From assembly GCF_022271435.1 (NCBI RefSeq), contig NZ_JAFIQY010000007.1, positions 1 to 64,000 on the forward strand: a stretch of DNA of 64,000 bases. The letters are read 5' to 3'. Source of the DNA: Streptomyces monomycini (GTDB lineage: Bacteria; Actinomycetota; Actinomycetes; Streptomycetales; Streptomycetaceae). Positions within the stretch are counted from its first letter, which is position 1; each line of letters begins with the position of its first letter. Under the pieces are notes generated by a model. That model saw nothing but the letters and a program-made list of their open reading frames with translations, was not told the DNA's origin and searched no databases. This document shows, in pieces, positions 32,076 to 44,400 of this stretch. A program made the position numbers and the translations under genes.

Positions 32076-35000
32076 GGCGCGCGGAGCGGCCCGAGGCACT
32101 GCCGCTGTCGTTCGCCCAGCGGCGGCTGTGGTTCCTCAACCGGCTGGAGGGCCGCGAGGCCGGAGCCGACTACAACATGCCGTTCGTCCTGCGGCTGGAG
32201 GGCGCCCTCGACCGGGCCGCCCTGGAGGCGGCGCTCACCGACGTCGTCACCCGGCACGAGAGTCTGCGTACGGTCTTCCCCGAGGCCGACGGCGTGCCGC
32301 GGCAGGTGGTGCGCGACCCCGGTGCCGCCGCCGTCACCCTGCCGGTGCGCGACATCGGCGCGGCCGAGCTGGCGGAGGCCCTGGCGGAGGGCGCCGCCAC
32401 CGGCTTCGACCTGACCACCGAACTGCCGCTGCGCGCCGCGCTGTTCGCGCTCGGCCCGGACCGGCACGTGCTGTCGCTGGTGGTGCACCACATCGCGGGC
32501 GACGCCTGGTCCATGGTGCCCCTGGGCCGCGACCTGTCCACCGCCTACGCGGCCCGCCTGCGCGGCGAGGAGCCGTCCTGGGCCCCGCTGCCGGTGACCT
32601 ACGCGGACTACACGCTGTGGCAGCTGGAGCTGCTGGGGGAGGAGCGCGACGAGGACAGCCTCATCGCGCGGCAGGTGGCGTACTGGGCCCGCACACTGGC
32701 CGGGCTCCCCGACGAACTCGCTCTGCCCGCCGACCGCCCCCGCCCCGGCGTGGCGAGCCACCGTGGCGGCACCGTGCCGCTGCGCCTGGACGCAGCCCTG
32801 CACGCGCGGCTCGCGGCGCTGGCCGAGGCCCACGGGGTGACGCTGTTCATGGTCCTCCAGGCCGGGCTGGCAGCGCTGCTGACCCGGCACGGCGCGGGCA
32901 CCGACATCCCCCTCGGCTCACCCGTCGCGGGACGCACCGACGACGCCCTGGACGACCTGATCGGCTGCTTCGTCAACACCGTGGTCCTGCGCACCGACAC
33001 CTCCGGCGACCCGGGCTTCGGCGAACTGCTCGCCCGCGTACGGGAGACGGACCTGGCCGCCTACGCCCACCAGGACGTGCCCTTCGAGCACCTCGTGGAA
33101 GTGCTCAACCCCGCCAGGTCGCTGAGCCGGCACCCGCTGTTCCAGGTGCTGCTGACGCTCACCGGCCGGACGGCGGCGCCGGAAGCGCTGCCCGGACTGC
33201 GCGCCGAGGCCGAGCGGGTGGATTCGGGCACCGCCAAGTTCGACCTGACGTTCAACCTGACCGAGGCCGCGGACGCCGAAGGCGGCCCCGGTGGTGTCGA
33301 GGGGTACGTCGGCTACAGCGCCGACCTGTTCGAGCGGGGCACCGTCGAGGCGCTGGCGGACCGTTTCGTACGGCTGCTGGTGGCCGCGGCGGCCGATCCT
33401 GAGCTGCCGCTGGGCGCCCTGGAGATCCTCGGCGAGCCCGAACGCCACCGCCTGCTGACCGAGTGGAACGGCTCCGGAGCCGCTGCCGAGGGCGCCCTGC
33501 CCGCCGTGTCGGTGCCGGAGCTGTTCGAGCGACAGGCCGCCGCCACCCCGGAGGCCCGCGCGGTCGCCGCACCCGACGCCGAACTGTCCTACGCGCAGGC
33601 CGACGCCCGGGCCAACCGCCTGGCCCGCCTGCTGATCTCCCGGGGCATCGGCCCGGAGCGGGTGGTCGCCGTCGCGCTGCCCGGCTCCGCCGGACTCGTC
33701 GTCGCGCTGCTCGCGGTGCTCAAGACCGGCGCCGCCTACCTGCCGCTCGACCTGGCGCAGCCCGGTGCCCGTATCGCCGGACTGCTCGACGACGCCGCCC
33801 CCGCCCTGCTGTTGACGGACGGCCCGTCGGCGGCCGGGCTTCCCGAAGGCACCGCCCCCGCCCGCCTGCTGCTCGACCACCCCGACACCGTACGGGCGCT
33901 GGAGCGGCAGTCCGCGACCCGCCCGACCGACACCGAGCGGAGCGCCCCGCGGCTGCCGGACCACCCCGCGTACGTGATCTACACCTCCGGCTCCACGGGC
34001 CGCCCCAAAGGCGTGGTGGTCACCCACCGCGGCCTCGCGCACTACGTGGCCCGCGCCCGGCGCGTCTACACCGGCCTGGACGGGACGGTCCTCGTCCCCA
34101 CGTCCCTGGCCTACGACCTGGCCGTCACCGGACTGTACGGAGCGCTGACCTCCGGCGGGTGCGCGGTCGTGGCCGGGCTGGACGACGACCCCTGGCTGAC
34201 GGCGCTGCTGGCCCGTACCCCGGCGACGTTCATGAAGGCGACCCCGAGCCACCTGGGCCTGCTGGCCGCGCTGCCTGCCGGGTTCTCCCCGGTGCGGCAG
34301 CTCGTGCTCGGCGGTGAGGCGCTGCCCGCCGGCCCCCTTCAGGAGTGGCGCGCACGCCACCCCGAGGTGGCCGTCGTCAACCACTACGGGCCGACGGAAG
34401 CCACCGTCGGATGCCTGGACCTCCCCCTGGCCCCCGGCGGGACGACGGGCGGCGCCACCGTCCCCGTCGGCCGGCCGATGGCCGGTATGCGGGCGTACGT
34501 CCTCGACGCCGGGCTGCGTCCGGTGCCGCCGGGCGTGCCCGGGGAGCTGTACGTCGCCGGGCCGCAGCTCGCGCGCGGCTACCTCGGCCGCCCCGGCCTG
34601 ACGGCGGAGCGCTTCGTGGCCTGCCCGTTCGGCGCGCCGGGGGAGCAGATGTACCGGACCGGGGACCTCGCCCGGTGGACCGCCGACGGCGTGCTGCTCT
34701 TCGCCGGCCGCGCCGACGAGCAGGTCAAGATCCGCGGCCACCGGGTCGAGCCCGGCGAGGTCGAGGCCGCGCTGGCCGGTCACCCCTCGGTGGCGCGGGC
34801 GGCGGTGACGGTACGGGAGGACCGGCCCGGCGACCAGCGGCTCGCGGCGTACGTCGTACCGGCCGACGGGGCCGGTGCGGAACCGGTGGACCCGGCGGAG
34901 CTGCGCGCGTACCTGGCGCGGCGGCTGCCCGAGCCCATGGTCCCGGCGCTGTTCACCACCCTCGGCGCGCTGCCGCTGACCCGCAACGGCAAGGTGGACC

Positions 35001-35650
35001 GGCGGGCTCTGCCCGCCCCCGCCCTGGCCCCGGCGAGCACCGGCCGCCCGCCGCGCAGCCCGGAGGAGGAGATCCTCTGCGGCCTGTTCGCCGAGGTGCT
35101 GGGCGTCCCCAGGGCCGGTGCCGACGACGGGTTCTTCGCCCTCGGCGGCCACTCCCTGCTCGCCACCCGCCTCGTCAGCCGGGTGCGGACCGTGCTCGGC
35201 GCCGAACTGCCCGTCCGGGCCGTGTTCGAGACGCCCACGGTGGCCGGGCTCGCGGCCCGGCTGAAGGACCGGTCCGGCCGCAGGCGCCCCCCGCTCCGGC
35301 CCTTCGCCCGGCGCCCGGAGACGGTGCCGCTGTCGTTCGCGCAGCGCCGGCTGTGGTTCCTGCACCAGCTCGAAGGGGCGAACCCCAACTACAACCTGCC
35401 CTTCGTCGTACGGCTGGAGGGCCCGCTCGACCGCGCAGCGCTCACCGCCGCGCTCGGCGACGTGGTGGCCCGGCACGAGAGCCTGCGCACCGTCTTCCCG
35501 GACAGCGGCGGCACACCGCGGCAGGCCGTCCTGGACGCCGGTCCGGCCGCCGCCTCCGTCGAGCTGCCGGTACGGCACGTCGCGGACGGGGGACGAACTC
35601 GCCGCGACCGTCGCCGCGGCGGCGACCCACCGTTTCGAGCTGACCCGTGA
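28802..35650 (+). CDS. Nonribosomal peptide synthetase 1, 5' part (modules 1, 2 and start of 3), up to a frame break
   Basis: Start ATG 28802; GTG 28814, with GGGAAGG just upstream, is an alternative. Domain order: starter-type C (HHLVTDG near residue 142), A1 ([11 protein letters not shown]), T1 (LGGDSL), C2 (HHIAGDA), A2, T2 (LGGHSL), C3 N-terminal half. The frame is lost inside C3: five Gs at 35588-35592 where four would keep the frame, so this frame ends at 35650 after about 20 nonsense residues. The next frame carries on exactly where the homology stops. The whole is best regarded as one gene, 28802-51962, of about 7,719 aa. A TTA codon (31274-31276) in A1 suggests bldA-dependent translation. 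See the module entries for specificity. Confidence 0.9.
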   Translation: MGRVVPGTPHHSRPLSSAQRGIWFAQQLDPDSPSYHTAEYVEIEGPLDLPAFETAVRRAVAETDSLNVRFTDDGQGPHQTVEPVGDWPFRILDVGAEPDPRAAAEAWMRAETARPGGLEAGRTVTLALLLAGAGRTFFYLRAHHLVTDGYMCALFTHRVAEIYTALVTGAPQREDGSGSLDLLLADDAAYRESERFARDRDHWLDRLEGRPEPVNLAGRTARVSRSFLRYGTRVPDATADGLRALARRLGVGLPVPLIAATALYLGRMTGADEVALGIPVTARNGGGRHIRGPMSNELPLWVEVRPGMSGRDLVRQVSDEARQLLRHQRYRYEDIIRDLRSVGGERRLFGPTVNIMSFASELTFGEAKATAHNLSIGPVADLSVRVDDRLGGGALHLDIDANPALYDAAETAAHQQRFLRLLESFATADPERPVGRIDFLLRGEHAAVLPAQPAANGFKQGSKAADGTEPGAPGLTLPLLFEEQAARTPGAVAVVTENGELTYAELNERANRLARLLLKRGAGPERLVAVALPRSADLVVALLAAVKTGAGYLPVDPGHPAERIALMLRDADPVCLVTTGEPAGGTPYGADGVRVVRLDGDATVRALADGPGGDLTDAERAGRLDPAHPAYVIYTSGSTGTPKGVSVPHRNVVRLFRQTEAWFGFGPDDVWTLFHSYAFDFSVWELWGALLHGGRLVVVPQDVSRSPERFLDLLVRHRVTVLNQTPSAFYPLIQADQDHPELSARLALRTVVFGGEALDPGRLREWYRRHPADTPRLVNMYGITETTVHVTHAPLDERDAAADPPRSVIGEPIPDLRAYVLDNALRPVPPGVTGELYVAGPGLARGYLGRPGLTAERFVACPFGAPGMGVPPAEGWGRMYRTGDRVRRHADGRLDHAGRADDQVKLRGFRIEPGEVEAVLARHETVARAVVLLREDRPGDRRLVAYAVPADGPRPEPAALREFAGRHLPGHLVPAAVVVLDRLPLTANGKLDRAALPAPEYTPAAVRRPARDAAERVLCDLFAEVLGVDQAGVDDSFFDLGGDSLLATRLLSRIRTVLGAELPIRVLFDTPTVAGLATAVRESGAEARPVVRRAERPEALPLSFAQRRLWFLNRLEGREAGADYNMPFVLRLEGALDRAALEAALTDVVTRHESLRTVFPEADGVPRQVVRDPGAAAVTLPVRDIGAAELAEALAEGAATGFDLTTELPLRAALFALGPDRHVLSLVVHHIAGDAWSMVPLGRDLSTAYAARLRGEEPSWAPLPVTYADYTLWQLELLGEERDEDSLIARQVAYWARTLAGLPDELALPADRPRPGVASHRGGTVPLRLDAALHARLAALAEAHGVTLFMVLQAGLAALLTRHGAGTDIPLGSPVAGRTDDALDDLIGCFVNTVVLRTDTSGDPGFGELLARVRETDLAAYAHQDVPFEHLVEVLNPARSLSRHPLFQVLLTLTGRTAAPEALPGLRAEAERVDSGTAKFDLTFNLTEAADAEGGPGGVEGYVGYSADLFERGTVEALADRFVRLLVAAAADPELPLGALEILGEPERHRLLTEWNGSGAAAEGALPAVSVPELFERQAAATPEARAVAAPDAELSYAQADARANRLARLLISRGIGPERVVAVALPGSAGLVVALLAVLKTGAAYLPLDLAQPGARIAGLLDDAAPALLLTDGPSAAGLPEGTAPARLLLDHPDTVRALERQSATRPTDTERSAPRLPDHPAYVIYTSGSTGRPKGVVVTHRGLAHYVARARRVYTGLDGTVLVPTSLAYDLAVTGLYGALTSGGCAVVAGLDDDPWLTALLARTPATFMKATPSHLGLLAALPAGFSPVRQLVLGGEALPAGPLQEWRARHPEVAVVNHYGPTEATVGCLDLPLAPGGTTGGATVPVGRPMAGMRAYVLDAGLRPVPPGVPGELYVAGPQLARGYLGRPGLTAERFVACPFGAPGEQMYRTGDLARWTADGVLLFAGRADEQVKIRGHRVEPGEVEAALAGHPSVARAAVTVREDRPGDQRLAAYVVPADGAGAEPVDPAELRAYLARRLPEPMVPALFTTLGALPLTRNGKVDRRALPAPALAPASTGRPPRSPEEEILCGLFAEVLGVPRAGADDGFFALGGHSLLATRLVSRVRTVLGAELPVRAVFETPTVAGLAARLKDRSGRRRPPLRPFARRPETVPLSFAQRRLWFLHQLEGANPNYNLPFVVRLEGPLDRAALTAALGDVVARHESLRTVFPDSGGTPRQAVLDAGPAAASVELPVRHVADGGRTRRDRRRGGDPPFRADP
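31403..31435 (+). repeat. 33-bp hairpin-forming insert in the A1 domain
   Basis: Encodes [11 protein letters not shown] just before the YRTGD (A7) motif, in frame, where six of the other A domains go directly from GxPGxxMYRTGD. The DNA contains TCCCCC and GGGGGA arms around GGCCGAAGGC, like a common Streptomyces intergenic repeat. It is identical to the copy at 40977-41009. Confidence 0.8.
32076..35295 (+). other. NRPS module 2: C-A(Asp-like)-T
   Basis: C2 has HHIAGDA in place of HHxxxDG (last Gly to Ala), with the catalytic His and Asp kept. The A2 pocket reads D-L-T-K-V-G-H-V-G-(K), one step from the established aspartate signature DLTKVGHIGK. T2 is LGGHSL. Confidence 0.75.
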
Positions 35651-38490
35651 ACTGCCGCTGCGCGCCGAGCTGTGCGCGCTCGGCCCGGACCTGCACGTCC
35701 TGGTCGTGGTCGTGCACCACATCGCCGGCGACGGCTGGTCGAACGGCCCGCTGGCCCGCGACCTGTCCGAGGCGTACGCGGCCCGCCGGGCCGGGCAGGC
35801 GCCGCGCTGGGAGCCGCTGCCGGTCCAGTACGCCGACTACACCCTGTGGCAGCAGGAGCTGCTGGGCCACGAGGACGACCCGGACAGCCTGGCCGCCCGG
35901 CAGCTCGCCTACTGGTCCCGTACGCTCGACGGCCTGCCCGAAGAGCTGGACCTGCCCGCCGACCGGACCCGCCCGGCAGTGCCCGGCTACACCGGCGGGA
36001 TCGTGACCGTCTCCGTCGACGCCGGGCTGCACGCCCGGCTGGAGGAGCTGGCCCGCACCTCGGGCGCGAGCCTGTTCATGGTGTTGCAGGCCGGTCTCGC
36101 CGCCCTGTTCACCCGCCTCGGCGCGGGCACCGACATCCCGCTCGGCAGCGCCATCGCCGGGCGTACCGACGACGCGCTCGACGACCTCGTCGGGTTCTTC
36201 CTCAACACCCTCGTGCTGCGCCTGGACACCTCCGGCGACCCGGCCTTCGAGGAACTGCTGGGCCGGGTGCGGGAGACCGCGCTGGCCGCCTACGCCCACC
36301 AGGACATACCCTTCGAGCACCTGGTGGAGGTGCTGAACCCGGCCCGCTCGGCCGCCCGGCACCCGCTGTTCCAGACCATGCTGACGCTGCACAACAACGC
36401 CCGGCCCCAGCTCGACCTGCCCGGACTGCGGGTGAGCCCGGACATGGCCGAGGTCGGCACCGCCAAGTTCGACCTGTCCTTCGGGCTGGTCGAGGAGCGC
36501 GGCCCGGCCGGCGAGCCCGCGGGCCTCGGCGGCATCCTGGAGTACAGCACCGACCTCTTCGACCACGCCACCGCCGAGGAGCTGGTGGCCCGCTTCGTCC
36601 GGCTGCTCGGCGCCGCGGCCGACGGGCCCGGACGGCGCATCGGGGAACTGGACATCCTCTCTCCGCCGGAGCGGCAACGGATTCTGGGCGCCTGGGCCGG
36701 CACCCCGCAGGACGCGCCCGCGCTCACCGTCCCCGAGCTGTTCGAACGGCAGGCGGCGCTGACCCCCGACGCGTCCGCCGTCGTCGCGGGCGGCACGACG
36801 CTGACGTTCGCCCAGCTGCGGGCGCGGGCCGACGGGGTGGCCCGGCGGCTGGTGGAGCACGGCGTGGGCCCCGACACGCTGGTCGGGCTGTGCGTGTCCC
36901 GGTCCGCGTGGATGGTTCCGGCGATGCTGGGGATCTGGAAGGCCGGCGGGGCGTGCGTCCCCCTGGACCCGGACTACCCGGCCGAGCGCCTGGCGTTCAT
37001 GGCCGCCGACTCCGGGGTGCGGGTGCTCGTCACCGAGCCCGCCCTGGCCGGTGTGCTGGCGGACCACACTGCGGAAACCGTCCTGCTGGGGGCGGCGGAA
37101 CGGCCGGACGCGGACGGCGAGCCGTTCCCGATGCCCGCCGTGCACGCCGACCACGCCGCCTTCATCGTCTACACCTCCGGGTCGACCGGCGTGCCCAAGG
37201 GAGTGGCCGTACGGCACGGCGGCATCGCGAACCTGTTCGCCAACCACAGCGAGCGCGTCTTCGCCCCGGCGGCGCGGGCGGCGGGCGGCCGGCTGCGGGC
37301 CGCGCACACCGCGTCGCTCTCCTTCGACGTGTGCGTCGGACAGCTGCTCACGCTCCTCGCGGGCCACGAACTGCACGTCGTGGACGAGGACACCCGCCGC
37401 GACGCCGCCGCGCTGGGCGCGTACATCCAGGCGCACGGGATCGGCTACCTGTCCATCACCCCGACCCTCACCCAGGAACTGCTCGGCCTCGGCCTGATCG
37501 GCGCGGACGGGCACCAGCCCGCCGCGATCCTGCACGGCGCCGAGGCCACCGGCCCGGGACTGTGGCAGCGGCTGCGGGATCTGCCCGCCACCGAGGTGCA
37601 CAACTACTACGCGCCCAGCGAGTGCACGGTCGACGCGGTCGGCGCCACCGTCTCCGGCAGCGAACGGCCCCGCATCGGACGGCCCGTCGCGGCCATGGCG
37701 GCGTACGTCCTCGACGCCGGGCTGAACCCGGTGCCGCCGGGCGTCCGGGGCGAGCTGTACCTGGCGGGCGCGCAGCTCGCCCGGGGCTACGTGAACCGGC
37801 CGGGCCTGACCGCCGAACGGTTCGTCGCGAACCCCTTCAGCGGTGTGCCGGGCGCCCGGATGTACCGGACCGGGGACCTCGCCCGGTGGACCGCCGACGG
37901 CGCGCTGGAGTACGCCGGCCGGGCCGACGACCAGGTCAAGCTGCGCGGCTTCCGTATCGAACTCGGCGAGGTGGAGGCGGTGCTGGCGCGGCACCCGGAC
38001 GTGCTGCACGCCGTGGCCGTCGTCCGCGAGGACCGGCCCGGCGACCGCAGGCTGGTCGCCTACACGGTCGCGCCGCGCGGGGCCGTGCCGGACCCGGCCG
38101 GGCTGCGCGCCCATGCCGCCCGGACGCTGCCCGAGTTCATGGTCCCCTCCGCCGTGGTACCGCTGGACGCCCTGCCGCTCACCCCGAGCGGCAAGGTGGC
38201 CCGCCGCGCCCTGCCCGCCCCCGGTTCCGCCGCACCCCAGGGCGGTCGGGCACCGCGCACGGCCCGCGAAGAGATCCTGTGCGGGCTGTTCGCCGAGGTG
38301 CTGGGCTGCGCACGGCCCGGCGTCGACGAGGGGTTCTTCGACCTCGGCGGGCACTCCCTGCTGGCGACCCGGCTGCTGTCCCGCGTCCGCGCCGTACTAG
38401 ACGTGGAGCTGACGGTACGTGACGTGTTCGAGGCGCCCACGGTGGCCGCCCTGGCCGCGCGGCTCGACGCCGGAGGCACGGCGCGGCCCG
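35296..38490 (+). other. NRPS module 3: C-A(unknown)-T, containing the frame break
   Basis: C3 is split by the extra G at 35588-35592. The A3 pocket reads D-V-G-S-L-G-Y-V-D-(K), which I cannot assign. The surrounding core ([30 protein letters not shown]) closely matches A7 and no other A domain here, so modules 3 and 7 should take related residues. Confidence 0.6.
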
Positions 38491-41400
38491 CCCTGCGCCC
38501 GGCCGAACGACCCGGTACGCTCCCGCTGTCGTTCGCGCAACGACGGCTGTGGTTCCTCAACCGGCTGGACGGCGCCGGCGCCGCGTACACCATGCCGCTC
38601 GCGCTGCGCCTGCGCGGCGATCTCGACCGTACAGCGCTGGCCGCCGCCCTCGCCGATGTCGTCACCCGGCACGAAGTCCTGCGCACGGTCTACCCCGAGA
38701 CCGCCGGCACCCCCGAGCAGGTCGTCCTCGCCCCGGACCGGGCCGCGCCCGGGCTGCCGTGCCGCGCCGTGGACGGGACCGGCCTCGCGGCAGCGGTCGC
38801 CGCCGCGGCCGGGCACCCGTTCGACCTGGCCACCGAGCCCCCGCTGTACGCGGAACTCCTCGCCCTCGCCCCCGACGACCACGTCCTGGTGCTCGTGCTG
38901 CACCACATCGCGGGCGACGGCTGGTCCAACCTGCCGCTCACCCGGGACGTCACCGCCGCCTACGCCGCCCGCCACGCGGGCAAGGCCCCGTCCTGGACGC
39001 CGCTGCCGGTCCAGTACGCCGACTACACCCTCTGGCAGCACCGCCTCTTCGGCGACCCCGCCGACCCGGACAGCCTGATCGCCCGGCAGACGGCGTACTG
39101 GACGAAGACGCTGGCCGGCCTCCCCGAGGAACTGCCGCTCCCCGCCGACCGGCCCCGTCCCGCGGTGGCCCGCCACCGGGGCGGCCGGGTGCCGTTCACC
39201 CTGGACGCCGCCGCGCACGCCGGGCTCGCCGACCTGGCCCGCGCCGGCGACGCGAGCCTGTTCATGGTCGTGCAGGCCGCACTCGCCGCCCTGCTCAGCA
39301 GGCTCGGGGCGGGCGACGACATCCCCATCGGCACACCGGTGGCGGGACGCACCGACGACGCGCTGGACGACGCGGTCGGGTGCTTCGTCAACACCCTCGT
39401 GCTGCGCACCGCGACCGGCGGCGACCCCGCCTTCACCGAGCTGGTGGCGCGGGCCCGCGAGACCGCCCTGGCCGCCTACGATCACCAGGACGTGCCCTTC
39501 GAGCACCTGGTGGAGCACCTGGAGCCGGCCAGGTCGCTGGCCCGCCACCCGCTCTTCCAGGTGATGCTGGCGCTGCGGAACACCGGTGCGGCGCCGCTGG
39601 GCCTGCCGGGGCTGGCGGTGAGCGCGGTGCCGGTGGACACCACGGCCGTGAAGTTCGACCTGGCGTTCACGGTGAGCGAGCGGACCGGCCCGCGGGGCGA
39701 GGCCGCCGGACTCGACGGCGAACTCGACTACGCCAGCGACCTGTTCGACGCGGAGACGGCGCACCGGATCGCCGCCCGCTTCGTGCGGGTGCTGGAGGCG
39801 GTGGCGGCCGACCCGGCACGGACGCTCGACGACCTGCCGGTACTGGACGAGGCCGAGCGGGAACTGGTCCTGGCGGGGTGGAACGACACCGCGCGGCCGT
39901 TGCCTTCCGTCACGTTGCCGGAGCTGTTCGAGGCGCAGGTGGCCCGTACGCCGGGCGCGGTGGCCGTGGTCGGCGAAGGCGGCACCCTGTCGTACGCGGA
40001 GCTGGACGCTTGGGCTGACCGGCTGGCGCACACTCTCGTTCAGCGGGGCGCTGGACCGGAGCAGGTGGTGGCCGTAGCCCTGCCGCGTTCCGTGGAGCTG
40101 GTGGTGGCGCTGCTGGCGGTGCTCAAGAGCGGCGCGGCCTACCTGCCCGTCGACCCCGGTCACCCTGCCGAGCGGACCCGGGCGATGCTGGACGAGGCAC
40201 GTCCTGTGTGTGTCCTGGACGATTTGGACGGCGTGCGGAACCCCCGGCTTGAGACGGCGAGCACCGCGCGTACGGTACCGCTCTCCCCGTCGCACCCGGC
40301 CTACGTGCTCTACACCTCGGGTTCCACCGGTACCCCCAAGGGCGTCGTCGTCCCGCACGCGGGCGTCGTCAACCGGCTGCTGTGGGCGCAGGCCGAGTAC
40401 GGGCTGGACGCCTCGGACGCCGTACTGCAGAAGACCCCGTACGGATTCGACGTGTCCGTCTGGGAGTTCTTCTGGCCGCTGATCGCCGGTGCCCGGCTCG
40501 TCGTCGCCCGGCCGGACGGGCACCGCGACCCGGCGTACCTGGCCGCGTTGATCCGCGAGCACGCGGTGACCACCGTGCACTTCGTGCCGTCGATGCTGAG
40601 GGCCTTCCTGGACGAGCCCGCCGCCGCCCGGTGCACGAGCCTGCGGCGGGTGCTGTGCAGCGGCGAAGCGCTGCCCGCCCAACTGGCCGCACACGGCAGG
40701 GACGTCCTCGGACCGAAGCTGCACAACCTCTACGGGCCGACCGAGGCGTCCGTCGACGTCACCTCCTGGACCTGCGCGGACCGGCCGGGCCCGGTGCCGA
40801 TCGGCCGCCCGGTCCACAACACCCGGGTGTACGTGCTGGACGCCGCCCTGCGGCCCGTCCCGCCGGGCGTGACCGGGGAGCTGTATCTGGCCGGTGTCCA
40901 GCTGGCCCGTGGCTATCTGGCCCGGCCGGGCCTGACGGCGGAACGATTCGTCGCCTGCCCGTACGGCACGCCGGGCATGGGGGTCCCCCCGGCCGAAGGC
41001 TGGGGGAGGATGTACCGGACCGGCGACCTCGCGCGGTGGACCGCGGACGGGGTGCTGGAGTTCGCCGGGCGCGCCGACGACCAGGTCAAGCTGCGCGGCT
41101 TCCGTATCGAACTCGGCGAGATCGAGACCGCCCTGTCCCGGCACGAGGCCGTCGCTCAGGCGGCCGTCGTCCTCCGCGAGGACCGGCCCGGTGACCAGCG
41201 GCTGGTGGCGTACGTGGGGCTCGTACCGGGAGCCGGTCCGGAGCCGGAAGCGCTGCGCGAGTCCGTCGCCCGCACGCTGCCCGCCTACATGGTGCCGGCC
41301 GAGGTCGTCGTCCTCGACGCGCTGCCGCTGACGCCGAACGGGAAGCTGGACCGCCGCGCCCTGCCTGCTCCGGATGCCACAGTCCAGGCTCCCGGGCGTG

Positions 41401-44400
41401 CTCCGCGCACCCTCCACGAAGAGATCCTGTGCGGAATCTTCGCCGACGTGCTGGACCGCCCTCTGCCCGGCATCGACGACGGGTTCTTCGACCTGGGCGG
41501 ACACTCGCTGCTCGCCACCCGGCTCGTCTCCCGCGTCCGGGCCGCCCTCGGCGCGGACCTGTCCGTACGCGACGTGTTCGAGGCGCCCACAGTGGCCGGT
41601 CTGGCCACCCGCATCGGCACCGGGGGCAGTCGACGACCTGCCCTCCGACCCGCCGCGCACCGTCCTGACGCCGTACCGCTGTCCTTCGCGCAGCGCCGGC
41701 TGTGGTTCCTGCACCGGCTGGAGGGCCCCAGCCCGACCTACAACATGCCCTTCGCGCTGCGGCTGTCCGGCACGCTGGACACCGCTGCCCTGCGCGCTGC
41801 CCTGGCCGATGTGGTGGCCCGGCACGAGACCCTGCGCACCGTCTTCCCCGAGATCCAGGGCGCTCCCGGACAGGTCGTACTCGGCCCGGACCAGGCCGCC
41901 GTGGAACTGCGCACCCACCGCACCGACGAGGCCGGACTCACCGGGGCGCTGGCCGAGGCGGCCGGGTACCGCTTCGACCTGACCGCCGAACCGCCGCTGC
42001 AAGCCGACCTGTTCGCGGTCGGCCCCGACGATCACGTACTGCTCCTGGTCCTCCACCACATCGCCGGCGACGGCTGGTCGAACGTCCCGTTCGCCCGGGA
42101 CCTGTCGACCGCCTACACGGCCCGGTGCGCGGGCCGGGCTCCGTCATGGGAGCCCCTGCCGGTCCAGTACGCCGACTACGCGCTGTGGCAGCACGACCTG
42201 CTCGGCAGCGAGAACGACCCCGACAGCTTGATATCCGCCCAGGTCGCCCACTGGACCGAGGCGCTGGCGGGACTGCCCGAGGAGCTGGCGCTCCCCCTCG
42301 ACCGCCCCCGTCCGGCGGTCGCCGCCCACCGGGGCGGACGGGTGGTCTTCACCCTGGACGCTGAGCTGCACACCCGGCTCGCCGGGCTGGCCCGCGAGCA
42401 CGGCGCGACCCTGTTCATGGTGGTGCAGGCCGGTCTCGCCGCCCTGCTGACCCGGCTCGGCGCGGGCACCGACATCCCCCTCGGCTCCGCCGTCGCCGGC
42501 CGTACGGACGCGGCCCTGGACGACCTCGTCGGCTTCTTCGTCAACACCCTCGTGCTGCGCCTGGACACCTCCGGCGACCCTGCCTTCAGCACCCTGCTGG
42601 ACCGGGCCCGCGAGACCGACCTGGCCGCCTACGCCCACCAGGACGTGCCCTTCGACCACCTCGTGGAACTGCTCAACCCGGCCCGCTCGGCAGCCCGGCA
42701 CCCCCTCTTCCAGGTGATGCTGACGCTCCAGAACAACGCCACGCCCGAGTTCGCCATGGCCGGCCTGCGGGTGACGCCCGACGTCGCCGAGCTGGCCGCG
42801 GCCAAGTTCGACCTGCTGTTCAGCCTCACCGACCACTACACCGAGGACGGCGCCCCCGACCGGGTCGACGGCGTGCTGGAGTACAGCGCCGACCTGTTCG
42901 ACCACGGCACCGCCGAAGCCCTCACGGCACGCTTCGTCCGGCTGCTGCACGCCGTGACGACAGCACCGGACCGGCCGATCGGCACCGTCGACCTCACCGA
43001 CGCCGCCGAGCGTGAGCGGCTGCTGGAGACCTGGAACGGCACCGGCCTCACCACGCCGCCGGTGACGCTGCCCGAGGCGTACGAGGCGCAGACGCGGCGC
43101 ACGCCGGACGCGGTGGCCGTCACCGACGGCACCACGCACCTCACCTACACCGCACTCAACGCGGAGGCCAACCGGCTGGCACGGCTGCTCGTCCGGCGCG
43201 GCATCGGCCCGGAGCAGCTCGTCGCTGTCGCCCTGCCGCGCTCGGCCGAGCTGGTGGTGGCGCTGCTGGCCGTCCTCAAGACCGGCGCCGCCTACCTGCC
43301 CCTCGACCCGGCGCACCCGGCCGAACGGCTGCGCTTCCTGCTCGGCGACGCCCGTGCCGCCTACGGGATCACCAGCTCCGGCCTCGCCGCAGGCCTGCCC
43401 GCGACGGACACCCGCTGGCTCACGACCGACAGCGACGAGGCCCGGCGGGAGGCCGGGGAACTGCCGGAGCACGACGTGACGGACGCCGAGCGCACCGCGC
43501 CGCTGCGCCCGGAGCACCCCGCGTACGTCATCCACACCTCCGGCTCCACCGGCACGCCCAAGGGCGTACTCGTCGAACACCGCGCCCTCGCCGCCTACCT
43601 GGCGTTCGCCCGTGAGGCGTACCCCGGCACCGCGGGCACCGCCCTGCTGCACTCGCCCGTCTCCTTCGACCTCACCGTCACCGCGCTGTACGCGCCGCTC
43701 ACCGCGGGCGGCCGGGTGCTGATCGGCGACCTTTCCGCCGGCGCGCCGGCCCCGGGCCCGTACACCTTCCTCAAGGTGACGCCCAGCCACCTCGCGCTGC
43801 TCGGCACCACCCCGCCCGGCCCGGAGACGGCGGTCGCCGACCTCGTCGCGGGCGGCGAACAGCTCACCGGCGAACAGCTCGCGCCCTGGCGGCGGGCACA
43901 GCCGCAGGCCGCCGTGGTCAACGAGTACGGGCCGACCGAGGCCACCGTGGGCTGTGTCGTCCTGCGGATGCCGCCGGGCGCCACGGCCGGCGACGGTCCG
44001 CTGCCGATCGGGCGGCCGGTGCCCGGAACCCGGGCGTACGTGCTGGACGAGCGGCTGCGGCCGGTACCGCCCGGCGTGCCGGGCGAGCTGTACCTGGCGG
44101 GCGCGCAGCTCGCGCGCGGCTACCTGAACCGGCCCGGCCTGACCGCCGAACGCTTCACGGCCGACCCGTTCGGCGCGCCGGGCGGGAGGATGTACCGCAC
44201 CGGCGACCTGGCCCGGTGGTCCGCCGCGGGCGAACTGCACTTCGCCGGCCGCGCCGACGAACAGGTCAAGGTGCGGGGCCACCGCATCGAGCCGGGCGAG
44301 GTCGAGACCGCGCTGCTGCGCCACCCGGCCGTCGCCCGGGCCGCCGTCGTCGCCCGGGAGGACCGGACGTCCGGCACACAGCTGGTGGCCTACGTCGTCC

